A stretch of 19,289 nucleotides of DNA from Mageeibacillus sp. UBA1193. GTDB lineage: Bacteria; Bacillota; Clostridia; Saccharofermentanales; Saccharofermentanaceae. A model generated the notes under the pieces. It was given only the letters and a program-made list of their open reading frames with translations, was not told the origin of the DNA and ran no database searches. The stretch spans positions 1 to 19,289 of the forward strand of contig DBYF01000080.1 in the NCBI GenBank assembly GCA_002310155.1. The letters run 5' to 3'. Position numbers and translations under genes: made by a program. Numbering within the stretch: the first letter of the stretch is position 1; each line of letters begins with the position of its first letter. Shown here one piece after another: positions 7,544 to 15,359 of the stretch.

Positions 7544-10500
7544 ATGGGACTGAGTTCTGAACAGCAGCGTATCGTTGACGCACCATGCGGTAATATCCTG
7601 GTCAGCGCGGCAGCCGGTTCCGGTAAGACTACCGTCATGACCGAGAGGATCGTCAAGAGGATCCTTGATCGCGAACTCTCTGTGGAGAATGTTCTTGTTA
7701 TGACATTTACCAACGCGGCCGCGGCCAATATGAGCGCCAAGCTCGAGAAGCGCCTGCGTGAGAAACTGTCGGAGACGGCGGATAAGGAAACGAGAAAATA
7801 CTTAAGTGAGCAGATCGCAGCTCTTCCTTCGGCATATATCTCTACGATCGACTCTTTCTGCTCGCGCGTTATCAGTAATTTCTCTGCGCAGGGAAGAGAT
7901 GAGAGTGGGAAACTCCTTCTTGAACCGAAGAGCATGATCCTGGATGAAGTACATGCTAAGAAGCTTCTGACAGAAGCATTTAATGAGGTGTTTTCTGAAG
8001 CCTATTCTCTTGCGCAGAAGATCGAGGATGATCCGGAGCTTGGGAAGAAGATCATGCCGCTTTCGGATGAGGATCACCTTCTCGGAGGACTGATCTCCGA
8101 GGATCTGACATATAGTGAGTGGGCACGTTCATTCCTGGCGATGATATCCGCTTTCGGCAGCGGTCGTGATGATACGAATCTTAAGGAAGATATGGCGGGA
8201 AAACTCGGATATCTCCGAAGCCTTCCGGACTATGTGAACTGGGTGAAGAATGCGCTTCAGAAGAAGAAAAACGACAGTACGGATTTTCTTTCTTCCGATA
8301 CATATGAGAAGATCATGAAGATCACGAGAAAAGCGATCGAGAAAAGGATCTCGGTACTTCCCGCGATCCGTGATCTGATCCCGAGGGTCGCCTTCCTGAA
8401 GAAGGAGAAAGATAATCTTGTCAGACAGCAGGATTTCCTCGAGTGGTGTACGTTCCTCGAAGAGAACGGACGCCGTGTACTCACGGATCCTGAAATGACA
8501 TGGGATGATATCTGTGAGATCAGAAAGAAAAGACCTTCGGATAAGCCTCCGACGTATTCCATGAGATCGCCGGAACCGGAACTTGTCGAATTCGATGATA
8601 TTTCCGAGGCTTTCTATGAGCTCGCGTATATCCTCGCTTTTGCGAAGAAGACGGAAACACTTGCCGCTTCCATGAAAGATGAGACACGTTATTTCTTTGG
8701 AAAGACGCTTTCCGAGATCACTGAAGAACTGACGGATATGTATCCGATTTATGAGCGTTATTTCGAGTTCGTGTTTGCCGCGGAGAGGATCTATCAGCAG
8801 AAGAAGAGACTTGAGCATGGCATGGATTTTCCGGATCAGGAGCAGGTCGCGCTGTCGCTTCTTGCGAATCCGGAAGTATCCGGATATTTCAGGGATCTTT
8901 TCAGTGAGATCTACATCGATGAGTATCAGGACAACAGCGGTGTTCAGGATGCTATCGTGCAGTGCTTCGCGAAAGATAATGTCTTCTTCGTCGGAGATGT
9001 GAAGCAGAGCATCTACCGTTTCCGTCATGCGAAACCGCAGATGTTCCTCGAACGTTGTGAGCTCTATCGGGACGGGCAGGAAGGCACACTGTTTACGCTG
9101 AATAATAACTTCCGAAGTGTTCCGGGGATCCTGTCTTCCGTTAACCGTATCTTCTCGGGCATTATGAGTGAAGAGTATGCGGATATCGAGTATGACTCGA
9201 CACACGCGCTGAATCCGGGACTTCCGGAAGATGCCTACACACAGACATCCGGTGCGGATATCACGCTGATCCTTGCGGAAGATTCTGAGGAGAATGCTGA
9301 CGCGGAAGAGAATGATATGGATCAGATCCTTGACATGAAGGATGCGGAGAAGGTCCAGAAAGAGACCCTGATCATCGCGCAGAAGATATTTGAACTTCAG
9401 AAACTGGAAGGCTTCTCATACGACCAGTGTGTCGTTCTGACGACATCGAACCGCGGCGCAATGGCTGCCAGCGATATCCTGATGAAATACGGTATCCCGG
9501 CACAGGGCCCGAGCCTCGGAAATATCCTGAATCAGCCGGATCTGCGCATCATGCTGGATCTTGCCAGACTGACCGATAATATCCTTCAGGATATCCCTCT
9601 GGCCGGGATCATGAAGTCGAAGATCCGTCAGGCAGGATTCACGGATGAAGATCTGATGAAGATATATCTCTTCTCGGATACCGGTGAATACCGTGACCTT
9701 CTGTTCTGCGAAAAGGTCCTCCGATTTGCGAGAGAAGATGATTCGGAACTGGCTTTGCGTGTTTCTGACCTGCTCTCTTTCATCAACGATCTTCGTACGT
9801 TATCGATGCAGATGACGGTGACAAAGTGGCTGGAGCATGTGTATGCGCAGACAGGTTACCCGTCGTTCGTCAGATCCCAGGAGAATGGTGACGCAAGATA
9901 CTATGCGCTGATGGCACTCGTCACATGGGCGACACGTTTCGATATGGGCAGAAGAGCAGGGCTCCGCGCCTTCGTCGGATATATCGATGAGCTCGACCAG
10001 GGGAAGGATAAGAGCACAGAGATCGATCTTTCCGAACCTCTGGAAAATGTCGTTCGGTGTATGACGATCCATAAGAGTAAAGGTCTGGAGTTCCCGTATG
10101 TATTCCTTTGCGGGATCCAGAGTGCCCAGCAGTCCACAGATACCAGCCTGATCTTAAGTGAGAAAGGTGACCTTGCGGCAAGACGCTTTGCCGAGAAGGA
10201 AGGAGTCGTCTACGAACCGCATGACTACTATATCCTTTCCCAGGAAGAAAAGCGTGAGTCTGAGGCTGAGAAGATCCGCCTTCTGTATGTCGCGCTGACA
10301 CGTGCCGAGAAGAAAGTCTTCGTGATCTCGCTGATCTCTAGGACGATGGATGATGTGATCAAGTCCTGTGACTCGGTGCTTGCTTCTGCTGCTGTAAACG
10401 AAGAGAAATTCCCGCCGTCGGTGATGTGCCGCCTGAAGACACACCTGACAAGATTTATGGCGGGACAGATCCGTATCTCCGGATATCCGCTGATGAAGGC

Positions 10501-11431
10501 GGTCCAGTCCTCTGAACCGGTCTATGCCGGTGACCTGGATTTCACGAAGAACGAACGTGAGGCAGGAAGCCCGGAAGTTGCCCTGATCTCCGACTCGATC
10601 GACAAGATCAGCAACCGTTTCATCACGAACCCGAGACCTGTCGTTGAAACATACAATGAAGCAAGGGCGAAAGAAGTCGATGTCGATCTGACGGAAGATC
10701 AGAAGAAGCATCTTGAACTTCTGGAGAAGGATATCCATGACTGGGCGAAACCGGATCTCCTGCCGTCGAAGACGACCGTCAGTGAGATGAAACGTCTTCT
10801 CTCTGAGGAAGCAGAGCCGGATGAGGATGAGAAGATCGATTTCCATGCTGTGAATATGCGTGTCAAGGAATCCGACCAGAAATGGAAGGATAAGGGTTAC
10901 ACTGCATCCCAGCTCGGTACGCTCCTGCACAGTGCATGGCAGTATATCGATTTTACGGGACTTCTTGCCAAGGGTGAGATCACGGATTGGGATCAGGTCA
11001 TAAGGACACTGTCCGATCACGGCATGATCACGAAGGACCAGGAGGAGATCCTTGCTCCGTTCAAAGAGAATATGCAGATGTTCCTTCAGTCTGAACTGGC
11101 TGAGAGAATGTGCGGGGCAGAGTCCCGTCAGGAGAACGGTCCCTTCAGAGAGATCCCGTTTGCACTTGCATGGCCGAATGAGAATGACGACTTCTCACTG
11201 GTACAGGGTATGATCGACTGCTGGTTCATCGACACTGACGGAGACGCCGTGCTAATCGATTACAAGTCTGACCGTATCCCGGGAACAGAAGAAGAGAAGT
11301 GCGTGGAACTGAAGAAGAGATATCAGGTGCAGCTGGATATGTACGCTCAGGCGATCACGGCAGCGACCGGAAGAAAAGTAAAAGAGAAGATCATCTGGCT
11401 TATCCGCGACGGTCTTTCTTTTGAGTTCTGA
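7544..11431 (+). CDS. addA: ATP-dependent helicase/nuclease subunit A (AddA)
   Basis: AddA is the 3'-5' UvrD-type helicase and nuclease subunit of AddAB, which unwinds and trims broken DNA ends and loads the recombination pathway. Its 1295 residues are close to the usual ~1230. Motifs in order: the Q-motif segment near the N terminus (LSSEQQRIV), Walker A AAGSGKT with K28, Walker B DEYQD at 459-463, motif III (VGDVKQSIYRF), motif V (IHKSKGLEF, from residue 842) and motif VI with R920 in ALTRAEK. The C-terminal nuclease has D1225 (GMID) and D1239-Y-K1241. All catalytic residues are present, so the enzyme should be active. The start is ATG 7544. Its last 32 bp overlap the convergent tadA gene and no terminator hairpin with a T-run was seen after it. 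Confidence 0.96.
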   Translation: MGLSSEQQRIVDAPCGNILVSAAAGSGKTTVMTERIVKRILDRELSVENVLVMTFTNAAAANMSAKLEKRLREKLSETADKETRKYLSEQIAALPSAYISTIDSFCSRVISNFSAQGRDESGKLLLEPKSMILDEVHAKKLLTEAFNEVFSEAYSLAQKIEDDPELGKKIMPLSDEDHLLGGLISEDLTYSEWARSFLAMISAFGSGRDDTNLKEDMAGKLGYLRSLPDYVNWVKNALQKKKNDSTDFLSSDTYEKIMKITRKAIEKRISVLPAIRDLIPRVAFLKKEKDNLVRQQDFLEWCTFLEENGRRVLTDPEMTWDDICEIRKKRPSDKPPTYSMRSPEPELVEFDDISEAFYELAYILAFAKKTETLAASMKDETRYFFGKTLSEITEELTDMYPIYERYFEFVFAAERIYQQKKRLEHGMDFPDQEQVALSLLANPEVSGYFRDLFSEIYIDEYQDNSGVQDAIVQCFAKDNVFFVGDVKQSIYRFRHAKPQMFLERCELYRDGQEGTLFTLNNNFRSVPGILSSVNRIFSGIMSEEYADIEYDSTHALNPGLPEDAYTQTSGADITLILAEDSEENADAEENDMDQILDMKDAEKVQKETLIIAQKIFELQKLEGFSYDQCVVLTTSNRGAMAASDILMKYGIPAQGPSLGNILNQPDLRIMLDLARLTDNILQDIPLAGIMKSKIRQAGFTDEDLMKIYLFSDTGEYRDLLFCEKVLRFAREDDSELALRVSDLLSFINDLRTLSMQMTVTKWLEHVYAQTGYPSFVRSQENGDARYYALMALVTWATRFDMGRRAGLRAFVGYIDELDQGKDKSTEIDLSEPLENVVRCMTIHKSKGLEFPYVFLCGIQSAQQSTDTSLILSEKGDLAARRFAEKEGVVYEPHDYYILSQEEKRESEAEKIRLLYVALTRAEKKVFVISLISRTMDDVIKSCDSVLASAAVNEEKFPPSVMCRLKTHLTRFMAGQIRISGYPLMKAVQSSEPVYAGDLDFTKNEREAGSPEVALISDSIDKISNRFITNPRPVVETYNEARAKEVDVDLTEDQKKHLELLEKDIHDWAKPDLLPSKTTVSEMKRLLSEEAEPDEDEKIDFHAVNMRVKESDQKWKDKGYTASQLGTLLHSAWQYIDFTGLLAKGEITDWDQVIRTLSDHGMITKDQEEILAPFKENMQMFLQSELAERMCGAESRQENGPFREIPFALAWPNENDDFSLVQGMIDCWFIDTDGDAVLIDYKSDRIPGTEEEKCVELKKRYQVQLDMYAQAITAATGRKVKEKIIWLIRDGLSFEF

Positions 11432-11897
11432 GTTCACGGAAGAACTGCTTGAGAAGCTGGGAACACTCATCTTCCAGGATCCCGCCTGTGGATTCCACGT
11501 GGTGGTTATGAGGAAGGTCGAAGATACGGCTTGTTGAGCAGACGGCTCCGCCCTTGGGATCGGACGCTCCGAAGTACACGTGGCGGATATGGGACTGGAT
11601 GATGGCGCCGGCACACATATAGCAGGGCTCGAGCGTTACATAGAGATCACAGTCGAAGAGGTGCCAGGCGGAGAGTTTCCGGCAGGCCTTGGAGATACAG
11701 ACCATCTCGGCGTGAAGCGTCGCGTCCTGTTTGGTCTGGCGCAGATTATGGGCACGGGCAATGATCCGCCCGTCTTTTACAATGACACATCCGATCGGTG
11801 ACTCGCCGAGATCGTATGCTTTTCGAGCCTCTAAGAGGGCGGAACGCATGTATTTCTCGTGATTTTCGAGATTTTTGCTTTCGGGTCTGTCAGTCAA
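11400..11897 (-). CDS. tadA: tRNA-specific adenosine deaminase
   Basis: TadA converts adenosine 34 of tRNA-Arg(ACG) to inosine, which is needed to decode CGN arginine codons. The zinc and catalytic residues are present: H62 and E64 in HAE, and C92 and C95 in PCYMC. The preferred start is TTG at plus 11895-11897, giving 165 residues, because AAGGAG (plus 11905-11910) sits 7 nt before it. A longer frame opening with TTG at 11915 would put that site inside the coding region. An ATG at residue 17 would give the shortest form but lacks a good ribosome binding site. The 3' end overlaps addA by 32 bp tail to tail. Confidence 0.94.
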   Translation of the reverse strand: MTDRPESKNLENHEKYMRSALLEARKAYDLGESPIGCVIVKDGRIIARAHNLRQTKQDATLHAEMVCISKACRKLSAWHLFDCDLYVTLEPCYMCAGAIIQSHIRHVYFGASDPKGGAVCSTSRIFDLPHNHHVESTGGILEDECSQLLKQFFRELRTQKKDRRG

Positions 11898-11904
11898 TAG
11901 GAAA

Positions 11905-11910
11905 CTCCTT
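11905..11910 (-). promoter_or_regulatory. ribosome binding site deciding the TTG start of tadA
   Basis: On the minus strand AAGGAG lies 7 nt before TTG (plus 11895-11897), an ideal spacing, and supports a non-ATG start. Confidence 0.7.
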
Positions 11911-11952
11911 CGCAATCTTCCGAAACCGTCGGGAAGAAGGGGTGATAAAATT

Positions 11953-11971
11953 GTGCAATTTCTATTTGCAC
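11953..11971. repeat. inverted repeat overlapping a -35 box
   Basis: GTGCAA (11953-11958) and TTGCAC (11966-11971) are perfect 6-bp arms around a 7-nt spacer. The right arm coincides with the -35 box of the rightward promoter, so a protein bound here could act as an operator. Six-bp arms may also arise by chance. Confidence 0.35.
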
Positions 11972-11994
11972 TTCCACCATAATATGTATATAAT
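11966..11994 (+). promoter_or_regulatory. sigma-A promoter for the zinc-ribbon/rpoD/rnf run
   Basis: TTGCAC (11966-11971) and a perfect TATAAT (11989-11994) are separated by 17 bp. Transcription would start near 12002, giving a ~58-nt leader before the zinc-ribbon gene. No terminator was seen from here to the end of the window, so this promoter may drive rpoD and rnf as well. Confidence 0.7.
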
Positions 11995-12014
11995 GTACTT
12001 TGCCTATATGTGGG

Positions 12015-12044
12015 ATTATACCCTTTTGTAGGTGATCATGTAAA
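12015..12044 (-). promoter_or_regulatory. candidate sigma-A promoter for tadA
   Basis: On the minus strand TTTACA (plus 12039-12044, five of six -35 bases) is followed after 18 bp by a perfect TATAAT (plus 12015-12020). Transcription would start near 12008 and run leftward through the opposing promoter, giving a ~110-nt leader for tadA. Confidence 0.5.
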
Positions 12045-12059
12045 GGAAAAAAGAAACGA

Positions 12060-12860
12060 ATGGCTACAGAACAAGGTATTTGTAAGAATTGCGGTTCCCT
12101 CTTGATGGTGGACAGCAGAGACGAATTATGTGAATGTGTATTTTGCGATTGCGTATTTCCGAGTGCGGAAGCAATCGAGATCTTTAATAATCCGGATGGA
12201 GTAGAATTCCCGAACCTTCCTCAGCCGAAGCGTGATACTAAGGTGCAGCGTCATGTCGCGACACCTGTATTCGAAGATGTTGTTGAGAAGGCTGTTAAGG
12301 TCGATAAGGCTGTAAATAAAGATGCGAAGGTCGAAAAGCTCTTCGAGATCTCTCCGGATGATATCAAGGCACCGGCGAAAGTTAAGCGCATCACTTATAT
12401 CGTGACTGCGGCTTGCATCCTGCTTATTCTCGGCATCTCTATCCCGCTCAGCGTGATCCGTCACAGACATGCTTCGGGTATTGAGGATAACATTCCGCGC
12501 TGCATCGATGACGCGAAGCTGGATGTTTCTACTGATGCTGACGACGGATATGCTACCGGATATAAACTCTGGGGCCAGAACAATAACAATCTGGCACTCG
12601 TTTCGTTCTCGGATGTTGAGAAGGAGCAGGTCGTTACTGCTTTCAATTCCTTCTGCGCGATCCGTGGCGAAGAATACGGCTATGCCGATGATGAAGCTCG
12701 CTACTACAAGGGTGTAGTTCTTACCGTATACGCTCCGAATGGAAAATTTACAGTTGAGGGAACAGCAGATGGTGCCGGCGTTGACCAGGTAGAGTTTGTT
12801 GCTCCGGAGGAAACAGAGGCGTCGGAAAGCGCAACGGGAGAAACATCCGCGGAGAAGTGA
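12060..12860 (+). CDS. membrane-anchored zinc-ribbon protein, unknown function
   Basis: I do not recognise this 266-residue protein as a named family. The N-terminal ~35 residues form a zinc ribbon: C8-x2-C11 and C26-x2-C29, with further cysteines at 24 and 31. A charged linker rich in Lys, Val and Asp follows (about 55-110). One membrane helix runs at about 111-133, flanked by KVKR and RHRH. The C-terminal ~130 residues contain a compact, probably extracytoplasmic domain and end in a Glu/Thr/Ser-rich tail. There is no signal peptide, so the zinc ribbon is most likely cytoplasmic. The ATG is preceded by AAAGGA at 12042-12047, 12 nt away, which is longer than usual. It is the first gene behind a strong promoter and lies 63 bp before rpoD, so the two are probably co-transcribed. 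Confidence 0.8.
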   Translation: MATEQGICKNCGSLLMVDSRDELCECVFCDCVFPSAEAIEIFNNPDGVEFPNLPQPKRDTKVQRHVATPVFEDVVEKAVKVDKAVNKDAKVEKLFEISPDDIKAPAKVKRITYIVTAACILLILGISIPLSVIRHRHASGIEDNIPRCIDDAKLDVSTDADDGYATGYKLWGQNNNNLALVSFSDVEKEQVVTAFNSFCAIRGEEYGYADDEARYYKGVVLTVYAPNGKFTVEGTADGAGVDQVEFVAPEETEASESATGETSAEK

Positions 12861-12880
12861 GGATATTACAGCGGAGGCAT

Positions 12881-12934
12881 ATGACCTTTAGATCTGTAAC
12901 GTGCAAGGAGGATTGCATAACGAATGGCAAGTGA
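12881..12934 (+). other. possible 17-codon leader ORF overlapping the rpoD start
   Basis: ATG 12881, with GGAGG at 12873-12877, opens a 17-codon frame that stops at 12932-12934. It contains the ribosome binding site of rpoD and overlaps its first codons by 11 nt. It could couple rpoD translation to that of the leader. The 3-nt spacing from GGAGG is short, and chance is a fair alternative. Confidence 0.25.
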
Positions 12935-13991
12935 TTTTTCAACGATCCTGCAGAAACTGGAAAACCTGGCCAATGCCAGCAACAACAGTATTTCGTCACT
13001 CGATGTGATGAACATTATTGAAGAACAAGACGGCGATCCGGATATGGTGGATAAGCTCTTCGATGAGCTGGAAGCCAAGGGAATCGCAATCGTTGCAGAG
13101 ACAAGCGTTGAGGATGAGGCGATCAGAGATCTCAACCTGGATGCAAGTGCAACAGATGGTGCGGGCATGGACGATCCGGTCCGCATGTACCTTAAAGAAA
13201 TCGGTAAAGTCCCGCTTCTGACAGCTGAACAGGAGCAGGAACTCGCCCAGAGAATGCTCGAGGGCGATGAAGAAGCAAAGGCCCAGCTGATCGAGGCGAA
13301 CCTCCGACTGGTCGTTTCCATCGCGAAGCGTTATCTCGGTCGTGGCATGCAGTTCCTGGATCTTATTCAGGAAGGTAACCTCGGTCTGATCAAGGCAGTC
13401 GATAAGTTCGACCACTCCAAGGGCTTTAAGTTCAGTACATATGCTACATGGTGGATCCGTCAGGCGATCACCCGTGCTATTGCCGATCAGGCAAGAACGA
13501 TCCGTATTCCGGTACACATGGTTGAGACGATCAACCGTCTGGTCCGTGAGCAGCGTTCCCTCATTCAGGAACTCGGCCGTGAACCTACCGTGGAAGAGAT
13601 CGCTGAGCGCATGAACCTCTCCGTTGAGAAGGTCCGCGAGATCCAGAAGATCTCCCAGGAGCCGGTATCTCTGGAGAAGCCGATCGGTGAAGAAGAAGAC
13701 AGCCACCTCGGTGACTTTATCCCGGATGATGACGCAATGTCTCCGGCGGACCAGGTTGCCTATACTCTGTTGAAAGAACAGCTGCTGGATGCCATGAAGG
13801 GTCTGACCGCTAGAGAAGAGAAGGTTCTTCGTCTTCGTTTCGGTCTCGACGATGGCCGTCAGCGTACACTTGAAGAAGTCGGTAAAGAGTTTAATGTTAC
13901 GCGTGAGCGTATTCGTCAGATCGAAGCAAAAGCACTCCGCAAACTTCGTCATCCCAGCCGCAGTAAGAAGCTGAAAGACTACATCGACTAA
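12924..13991 (+). CDS. rpoD: primary RNA polymerase sigma factor (RpoD/SigA)
   Basis: This is the housekeeping sigma-70 factor that directs RNA polymerase to TTGACA/TATAAT promoters. The 355 residues are close to Bacillus SigA (371). A short region 1.1 lies at about 1-60 and region 1.2 begins with DDPVRMYLKEIG (from residue 83). Region 2 spans about 125-198 and includes the DLIQEGNLGLIKAVDKFD core-binding segment and the YATWWIRQAI segment that reads the -10 box. Region 3 spans about 200-275, and the region 4.2 helix-turn-helix (VTRERIRQIEAKALRKLRHP) reads the -35 box. AAGGAGG at 12905-12911 is 12 nt before the ATG, longer than ideal, but a stop codon two codons upstream leaves no earlier start. 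The usual partner dnaG is not next to it. rnfC begins 27 bp after its stop with no terminator between. Confidence 0.97.
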   Translation: MASDFSTILQKLENLANASNNSISSLDVMNIIEEQDGDPDMVDKLFDELEAKGIAIVAETSVEDEAIRDLNLDASATDGAGMDDPVRMYLKEIGKVPLLTAEQEQELAQRMLEGDEEAKAQLIEANLRLVVSIAKRYLGRGMQFLDLIQEGNLGLIKAVDKFDHSKGFKFSTYATWWIRQAITRAIADQARTIRIPVHMVETINRLVREQRSLIQELGREPTVEEIAERMNLSVEKVREIQKISQEPVSLEKPIGEEEDSHLGDFIPDDDAMSPADQVAYTLLKEQLLDAMKGLTAREEKVLRLRFGLDDGRQRTLEEVGKEFNVTRERIRQIEAKALRKLRHPSRSKKLKDYID

Positions 13992-14018
13992 CAGGCTTCT
14001 TGTGCGAGAGGCGAGCAC

Positions 14019-15359
14019 ATGAAGAAACTTTCTTTCAAAACAGGATTCATGCCGAAAGATGGATTGGACTTCGTGCATCAACGTAAGTTTATGCGCGAAG
14101 CCCTTCTTGAAGTATGCTCTCCCCGTGAAGTAACGATCCCGATGAAACAGCATACGGGCACAGCCTGTGATCCTGTCGTTTCCGTCGGAGATGAAGTAGC
14201 CATGGGAGATCTGATCGGAGTTCCTGCCGATATGAACGGTGTTCCTGTACATGCCAGCATTTCCGGTACTGTTACGAAGATCGACTCGATCCGCCTTCCC
14301 AATAAAGTCAACTGTAAAGCGGTGACGATCAAGAACGATCTGCGCCGCCGTGTATCTTCCAAGATCCAGCCGAGAAAAGATATCTCCAGACTGTCTCTGA
14401 CTGAGCTTTCCAAGCTCCTCTGGCAGTCGGGTATCTGCGGCATGGGCGGGGAAGGCGTTCCCACTTACACCAAGTGCATGCGTGCCGAGAAACTCGGCGT
14501 TGACAGTCTTCTGGTCAACTGTACGCAAAGTGAACCTTTCCTTTCCTGCGATCTTCACCATATCCGCGTAAATGCATCAAAAGTCCTGCAGGGCGCCATG
14601 GCGCTGAGTGGTGTCTGCCGTGTCAGAAGAGTCGTTTTCTGCATCGAGGACACATGGACCGATGAGATCGACGCACTCCAGAAAGCGGTCGATAAGGCGA
14701 AAGAACGCTATATGGACCGAAAGATCGAGATCAAACTGTTTAAGACGCGTTTCCCGCAGGGCTGCCAGCAACTTCTGATCAAGGCACTTTACGGCGTCGA
14801 GATCCCGCTCGGAAAAGAACCGGAAGAGGTCGTAAAAGCAGTGCTTTTCAACGCGTCGACCTGCTACGCGTTTTCTGAGATGGTAGAGAAAAACCAGCCG
14901 CTGACATCACGTATCGTGACGATCTCGGGGGATACGATCACGGGACACAACGTGCTTGTTCCGATCGGAACGAGTGTCGAGGAGATCCTCGAGAGAGTTC
15001 CGGGAGCACACTCCGCGCAGCGTATTGCCTGGGGCGGCGCGATGACCGGCGTTGCGATCAAGGATCTGAAAGCGCCGATCATCAAGACGACGACCGCGAT
15101 CACGATCATCCGCAAGTTTGAACCGCCGCGCCTGAACTGCATCCGCTGCGGTGCCTGTGTCGGCGCATGCCCGGTCGGTCTGTCACCTTATCTTCTGAAC
15201 CGTCTGATCGAGCTCGGACAGACCGAGCAGGTACAGTCCGAGTCTGTCGAGCAGTGCATCGCCTGCGGAGCGTGCTCATATGTCTGCCCGGCCGGTATTG
15301 AACTTTCTACGAATATTGCAAAAGCCGCACATCGCGCGAGGAGGAATGCTGCAAGATGA
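14019..15359 (+). CDS. rnfC: Rnf electron transport complex subunit RnfC
   Basis: RnfC is the peripheral cytoplasmic subunit of the Rnf complex, carrying FMN, an NADH site and two [4Fe-4S] clusters. The complex couples electron flow between ferredoxin and NAD to ion transport. The 446 residues fit the family. An N-terminal barrel-sandwich domain includes IPMKQHTG and PVHASISGTV (to about residue 84), followed by the NuoF-like flavin domain (about 130-300). Two ferredoxin motifs follow: C374, C377, C380, C384 and C413, C416, C419, C423, each followed by Pro. Departures: the flavin loop reads GGEGVP (143-148) where GGAGFP is usual, and NCTQSEP (167-173) where NGAECEP is usual. The start has a weak AGAGG 7 nt upstream. 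Its stop overlaps the rnfD start (ATGA), so the genes are translationally coupled. Confidence 0.93.
   Translation: MKKLSFKTGFMPKDGLDFVHQRKFMREALLEVCSPREVTIPMKQHTGTACDPVVSVGDEVAMGDLIGVPADMNGVPVHASISGTVTKIDSIRLPNKVNCKAVTIKNDLRRRVSSKIQPRKDISRLSLTELSKLLWQSGICGMGGEGVPTYTKCMRAEKLGVDSLLVNCTQSEPFLSCDLHHIRVNASKVLQGAMALSGVCRVRRVVFCIEDTWTDEIDALQKAVDKAKERYMDRKIEIKLFKTRFPQGCQQLLIKALYGVEIPLGKEPEEVVKAVLFNASTCYAFSEMVEKNQPLTSRIVTISGDTITGHNVLVPIGTSVEEILERVPGAHSAQRIAWGGAMTGVAIKDLKAPIIKTTTAITIIRKFEPPRLNCIRCGACVGACPVGLSPYLLNRLIELGQTEQVQSESVEQCIACGACSYVCPAGIELSTNIAKAAHRARRNAAR
14840..14849 (+). repeat. dispersed word AGTGCTTTTC, copy 6
   Basis: This is an exact copy inside rnfC, read as GTG CTT TTC (Val-Leu-Phe) after GCA. 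An AAAAGC just before it makes a near-palindrome with the copy. Confidence 0.7.

Noticed and set aside
11898..11915. TTG 11915 as the start of tadA
   Set aside because: The strong AAGGAG would then lie inside the gene; the TTG at 11897 has that site at 7 nt.
14001..14019. Small hairpin TGTGC/GCACA at the rnfC start
   Set aside because: Five-bp arms with a 9-nt loop and no T-run; too weak for a terminator or riboswitch.
12996..14561. A 521-codon open frame on the minus strand across rpoD and rnfC
   Set aside because: It lies opposite two unmistakable conserved genes, and its predicted protein has no recognisable motif. It is an antisense shadow created by codon bias.
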